Assembly (NCBI GenBank): GCA_034008185.1
Contig: CM067084.1
Span: 59,720,599 to 59,784,598, forward strand
Reading direction: 5' to 3'
Length of the DNA stretch: 64,000 bases
From: Gorsachius magnificus
Taxonomy: Eukaryota; Chordata; Aves; Pelecaniformes; Ardeidae
Shown here piece by piece: positions 60,223 through 64,000 of this stretch (within the stretch, counting starts at the first letter, position 1; each line of letters starts with the position of its first letter). Under the pieces are notes generated by a model. It did no database searches and had not been told where the DNA came from. It saw nothing but the letters and a program-made list of their open reading frames with translations. The position numbers and the translations under genes were made by a program.

Positions 60223-62859
60223 GACTCCCTGATTCCCATCCATAAGCTGATTCGTCGACTGGAGAGCCAAGGAGTGATCAGCAAGACTCGCTCACCCTTT
60301 AACAGTCCCATATGGCCAGTGAGAAAGTCTGATGGAGAGTGGAGACTGACAGTAGACTATCGTGGCCTGAATGAAGTTACACCACCACTGAGTGCTGCCG
60401 TGCCGGACATGCTAGAACTTCAATACGAACTGGAGTCAAAGGCAGCCAAGTGGTATGCCACAATTGATATTGCAAATGCTTTCTTTTCAATCCCTTTGGC
60501 AGCAGAGTGCAGGCCACAGTTTGCTTTCACTTGGAGGGGCATCCAGTACACCTGGAATCGACTGCCCCAGGGGTGGAAACACAGCCCTACCATTTGCCAT
60601 GGACTGATCCAGGCAGCACTGGAACAGGGTAATGTTCCAGAACACCTGCAATATATTGGTGACATCATTGTGTGGGGCAACACAGCAGAAGAAGTTTTTG
60701 AGAAAGGGAAGAAAATAGTCCAAATCCTTCTGAAAGCTGGTTTTGCCATAAAACAAAGTAAGGTCAAAGGACCTGCACAGGAGATCCAGTTTTTAGGAAT
60801 CAAATGGCAAGATGGACGTCGTCAGATTCCAATGGATGTGATCAACAAAATAACAGCTATGTCTCCACCAACTAGCAAGAAGGAAACACAAGCTTTCTTG
60901 GGCGTTGTGGGTTTTTGGAGAATGCATATTCCAAATTACAGCCAGATTGTAAGCCCTCTCTACCAAGTGACCCGGAAGAAGGATGATTTCAAATGGGGCC
61001 CTGAACAACGACAAGCCTTTGAACAAATTAAACGGGAGATAGTGCATGCAGTAGCCCTTGGGCTGGTCCGGGCAGGGCAGGATGTAAAGAATGTGCTCTA
61101 CACCGCAGCCAGAGAGAACGGCCCTACCTGGAGCCTCTGGCAGAAAGCACCAGGACAGACTCGAGGCCGACCCCTAGGGTTTTGGAGTCAGGGATACAGA
61201 GGATCCGAAGCCAACTATACTCCAACTGAAAAAGAGATATTAGCAGCATATGAAGGGGTTCGAGCTGCTTCAGAAGTGATTGGTACTGAAGCACAGCTCC
61301 TCCTGGCACCCCGACTGCCGGTGCTGGGCTGGATGTTCAAAGGGAAGGTCCCCTCTACACATCATGCAACTGATGCTACGTGGAGTAAGTGGGTCGCACT
61401 GATTACACAACGGGCTCGAATAGGAAACCTCAGTCGCCCAGGAGTCTTGGAAGTGATCACGGACTGGCCAGAAGGCAAAGATTTTGGAGTATCATCAGAG
61501 GAGGAGGTGGTGCGTGCTGAAGAGGCCCGGCTGTACAATAAATTGCCAGAAAATGAGAAGCAATATGCTCTGTTCACTGATGGATCCTGTCGTCTTGTGG
61601 GAAAGCATCGAAGGTGGAAGGCTGCTGTATGGAGTCCTACAAGACAAGTCGCAGAGACTGCTGAAGGAGAAGGTGAATCAAGTCAGTTTGCAGAGGTGAA
61701 AGCCATCCAGCTGGCTTTAGATATTGCTGAAAGAGAAAAATGGCCAGTGCTTTATCTCTATAGTGACTCAAGGATGGTGGCAAATGCCCTGTGGGGGTGG
61801 TTGCAGCAATGGAAGCAGAGCAACTGGCAGCGCAGGGGCAAACCCATCTGGGCTGCCGCACTGTGGCAAGATATTGCTGCCCAGGTAGAGAACTTGGTTC
61901 TAAAAGTACGTCACGTAGATGCTCATGTACCCAAGAGTCGGGCCTCTGAAGAACATCAAAACAACCAGCAGGCAGACCAGGCTGCTAAGATTGAAGTGGC
62001 TCAGGTGGATCTGGACTGGCAACATAAGGGTGAATTGTTTCTAGCTCGGTGGGCCCATGACACCTCAGGCCATCAAGGAAGAGATGCAACACACAGATGG
62101 GCTCGTGATCGAGGGGTGGACTTAACTATGGACGCTATTGCACAGGTTATCCATGAATGTGAAACATGTGCTGCGATCAAACAAGCCAAGCGGTTAAAGC
62201 CTCTCTGGTATGGGGGACGGTGGCTGAAATACAAATATGGGGAGGCCTGGCAGATCAATTATATCACACTCCCACAAACCCGCCATGGCAAGCGCTATGT
62301 GCTCACCATGGTGGAAGCGACCACCGGATGGTTGGAAACATATCCCGTGCCCCATGCCACTGCCCGGAACACTATCCTAGGCCTTGAAAAACAAGTCCTA
62401 TGGCGACATGGCACCCCAGAAAGAATGGAGTCAGACAATGGAACTCATTTCCAAAACAGCCTCATAGACAAATGGGCCAAAGAGCATGGCATTGAGTGGG
62501 TCTATCACACCCCCTATCATGCACCAGCCTCTGGGAAAATTGAACGATACAATGGACTGTTAAAAACTACACTGAAAGCAATGGGTGGTGGAACATTCAA
62601 ACATTGGGATACGCATTTAGCAAAGGCTACCTGGTTAGTCAACACTAGAGGATCTGCCAACCGAGCTGGCTCTGCCCAATCAAGCCTCTTACGTACTGTA
62701 GAAGGGGATAAAGTCCCTGTAGTGCATGTAAAAAATATGCTGGGGAAGACAGTCTGGGTTTCTCCTGCCTCAGGTAAAGGCAAACCCATCCGTGGGATTG
62801 CTTTTGCTCAAGGACCTGGCTCTACTTGGTGGGTGATGCGGAAGGACGGGGAAGTCTGA
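60223..62859 (+). CDS. pol: pol: RT, RNase H and integrase in one open frame (provirus 2)
   Basis: An uninterrupted frame of 878 codons after the shared TGA, with no early ATG (the first usable start, GTG at 60274, would give 861 residues), consistent with expression as a readthrough product. Residue positions counted from 60274: RT with D65 (ATIDIANAFF), LPQG (97-100) and YIGD (127-130; GGT at 60658-60660 replaces a catalytic Asp codon); RNase H with D436, E474, D498 and D568; integrase zinc site H595, H600, C629, C632; integrase core N662 (AAT at 62257-62259, where Asp is expected), D721 and E757 with 35 residues between the last two. It ends WWVMRKDGEV. The frame is intact but predicted catalytically dead in both polymerase and integrase. 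There is no dUTPase and no env. Confidence 0.9.
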   Translation, partial: DSLIPIHKLIRRLESQGVISKTRSPFNSPIWPVRKSDGEWRLTVDYRGLNEVTPPLSAAVPDMLELQYELESKAAKWYATIDIANAFFSIPLAAECRPQFAFTWRGIQYTWNRLPQGWKHSPTICHGLIQAALEQGNVPEHLQYIGDIIVWGNTAEEVFEKGKKIVQILLKAGFAIKQSKVKGPAQEIQFLGIKWQDGRRQIPMDVINKITAMSPPTSKKETQAFLGVVGFWRMHIPNYSQIVSPLYQVTRKKDDFKWGPEQRQAFEQIKREIVHAVALGLVRAGQDVKNVLYTAARENGPTWSLWQKAPGQTRGRPLGFWSQGYRGSEANYTPTEKEILAAYEGVRAASEVIGTEAQLLLAPRLPVLGWMFKGKVPSTHHATDATWSKWVALITQRARIGNLSRPGVLEVITDWPEGKDFGVSSEEEVVRAEEARLYNKLPENEKQYALFTDGSCRLVGKHRRWKAAVWSPTRQVAETAEGEGESSQFAEVKAIQLALDIAEREKWPVLYLYSDSRMVANALWGWLQQWKQSNWQRRGKPIWAAALWQDIAAQVENLVLKVRHVDAHVPKSRASEEHQNNQQADQAAKIEVAQVDLDWQHKGELFLARWAHDTSGHQGRDATHRWARDRGVDLTMDAIAQVIHECETCAAIKQAKRLKPLWYGGRWLKYKYGEAWQINYITLPQTRHGKRYVLTMVEATTGWLETYPVPHATARNTILGLEKQVLWRHGTPERMESDNGTHFQNSLIDKWAKEHGIEWVYHTPYHAPASGKIERYNGLLKTTLKAMGGGTFKHWDTHLAKATWLVNTRGSANRAGSAQSSLLRTVEGDKVPVVHVKNMLGKTVWVSPASGKGKPIRGIAFAQGPGSTWWVMRKDGEV

Positions 62860-63296
62860 TGTGTACCTCAAAGGGATTTGATTTTGGGTGAAAATAGCCA
62901 ATGAACTGAATTGTAAGATGTTAATTGCTGTATAATGCAGTATGTCATCATTTTTACTATTGCTGTATGTCATATCAATGGTATAACAGTAAGGATCACC
63001 CAGATTAAGAAGAATGAATTTTGAAGAAACTGAGGAAGTGCAGCGGATGGAACCAGAACTGACTTCAGCAAGGAACAACCCAACACCAGACCCCATCTCT
63101 CCTGCCCTGAAAGACTGTTACAACAGATGCAGCCCAAAACCGTGGACTAGATGAACCCAATGGACATTTTAGAGGGATGGTCCATAGACTAAGGGAATGA
63201 TATCTGTGTATGTACCAAAAAGATGAGAAAATGGTGGTGATTAATTGGAATGTATTGTAAGGGTAGGACCTAAGCATGACGTAAATGGTATAGAAT
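62860..63296 (+). other. Internal 3' region without env (provirus 2)
   Basis: Near-identical to provirus 1 at 26896-27330, with an extra AG-type dinucleotide near 63172. No envelope frame. Confidence 0.8.
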
Positions 63297-63307
63297 AAGG
63301 GGTGGAA
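63297..63307 (+). other. Polypurine tract of provirus 2
   Basis: AAGGGGTGGAA immediately precedes the 3' LTR and is identical to the tract of provirus 1. Confidence 0.75.
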
Positions 63308-63912
63308 TGTCCTGGTTTCGGCTGGGATAGAGTTAATTTTCTTCACAGAAGCTAGCATAGTGCTGTGCTTTGGATTTAGTACTAGAAGAATGTTGATAAC
63401 ACGCTGATGTTTTTAGTTGTTGCCAAGTAGTGCTCAGACTGCTCAAGGACTTTTTGAGCTTCTCCTGCTCGGCCAGGGGCATAACAAGCTAGGACAGTAC
63501 AGCACAGCTAGGACCCAAACTGTCCAAAGAGCTATTCCATACCATATAACGTCATGCTCGGTGGGGGGTTGGTTGGTCAGTCGGTTGCGGGCAGAGAGGT
63601 TGCAGCTCGGACTGTGTGATCACGGGACGGGGGGAGTGATCGCGGCTCGGGACGGGCTGGGCATCGGTCAGTGGGTGGTGAGCAATTGCATTGTGCATCA
63701 CTTGTTTTATATATTCTGTATATTTTCTTACCATTATTATTATTATTGTTATTGTTATTCTTCTCTCTTATTAAACTGTCTCTATCTCAACCCACGGGTC
63801 TTACTTTTTTTTTTCCTTTTCTCCGATTCTCTCCCCCATCCCACTGAGAGAGGGGGGGGAGTGAGCAAGCGGCTGCATGGTGCTTAGTTGCCAGCCAGGT
63901 TAAACCACGACA
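63308..63912 (+). repeat. 3' LTR of provirus 2
   Basis: Starts TGTCCTGGTTTCGGCTGGG and ends GTTAAACCACGACA. The first ~250 bp differ from the provirus 1 LTRs at only a couple of positions. After about 63557 it diverges strongly: a different GC-rich stretch, a TTATTATTATTG run, ATTAAACTGTCTC (signal at 63770-63775) and CAACCCACGGGTC in place of CAGCCCTCGGCTC. The U5 side is nearer to the solo LTR at 31411. Followed by CATGA. Confidence 0.92.
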
Positions 63913-63917
63913 CATGA

Positions 63918-64000
63918 ATAGCTGCTTAGTAGACAAAGTGACCTGGGAGCTGGGTAGGGTGGTGGTAACTCAAAGGGTGGGAGAAGCTGTCTATGGAGGG
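63918..64000. other. Flank after provirus 2
   Basis: 83 bp of unremarkable sequence to the window end; nothing identified. Confidence 0.5.

Larger units (their letters stand above)
59531..63912 (+). mobile_element. Provirus 2: same ERV family, 5' LTR and most of gag deleted
   Basis: The target duplication CATGA is perfect (59526-59530 and 63913-63917), so both ends of the original insertion are present. The left end, however, keeps only the first ten LTR bases (TGTCCTGGTT) before jumping to the gag 3' end. About 2.3 kb present in provirus 1 (from about 21278 to 23574) is absent. From there to the 3' LTR it is collinear with provirus 1. Pol is one open frame; defects are an in-frame TGA in the protease region, shared RT and integrase active-site changes, and loss of the primer site, gag and promoter. 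Confidence 0.92.

Noticed and set aside
21268..63912. Segmental duplication as the origin of the two proviruses
   Set aside because: Flanking sequences and 5-bp target duplications differ, so the insertions are independent. Gene conversion between them remains possible.
1..64000. CRISPR arrays, bacterial-type operons or phage modules
   Set aside because: None seen. The base composition, CR1 elements and LTRs place the window in a bird nuclear genome.

Overview
The window is repeat-rich, AT-rich avian nuclear DNA with no convincing host gene. The bird assignment rests on at least nine CR1 LINE copies, several with the CR1-type 3' terminus built from ATTCTATGA units, and on endogenous retroviruses (ERVs) and solo LTRs of types common in bird genomes. 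There are no bacterial-style genes, operons or CRISPR arrays. Nearly all long open frames belong to retroelements; the spaces between them are long AT-rich stretches in which I recognise no exon or RNA gene.

Layout. 0-12.1 kb: minus-strand CR1 fragments (158-690, 1003-1180, 4428-5485, 6105-6512, 11285-12130) in AT-rich spacer. 13.1-19.4 kb: a probable LTR (13169-13834), a decayed unidentified coding-like segment on the minus strand (15522-16075), a solo LTR with an internal minisatellite (16076-17007), a second solo LTR (17511-18067) and a CR1 with a 354-residue open frame (18228-19386). 21.27-27.92 kb: provirus 1, with LTR, tRNA-Lys-type primer site, gag, protease, RT/RNase H, integrase and LTR but no env, flanked by near-identical 5-bp target duplications (CTAGT/CTTGT). 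31-39.5 kb: a solo LTR, an aberrant composite of two inverted LTR pieces joined by a tRNA-Lys 3' half (33005-33795), and a solo LTR with a perfect target duplication. 41-49.2 kb: CR1 pieces, including one doubly truncated CR1 fragment embedded in an LTR. 49-58 kb: AT-rich spacer, one 13-bp tandem repeat and one possible LTR. 58.4-63.9 kb: a CR1, a dispersed minisatellite-like repeat and provirus 2, whose 5' LTR, leader and nearly all of gag have collapsed to 10 LTR bases next to pol, yet whose target duplication (CATGA) is perfect.

How the parts relate. Both proviruses are copies of one env-less ERV family whose pol most resembles class III (ERVL-like) elements. Gag, protease and RT lie in one reading frame separated by stops rather than frameshifts. 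Both copies carry the same substitutions at one RT and one integrase catalytic position, although their target duplications show independent insertions. Divergence between the copies is uneven: low from the start of RT into U3, higher in the protease region and the rest of the LTR. This points to trans-mobilisation of a defective source, gene conversion, or both. All coordinates and difference counts were made by eye; no search was run.
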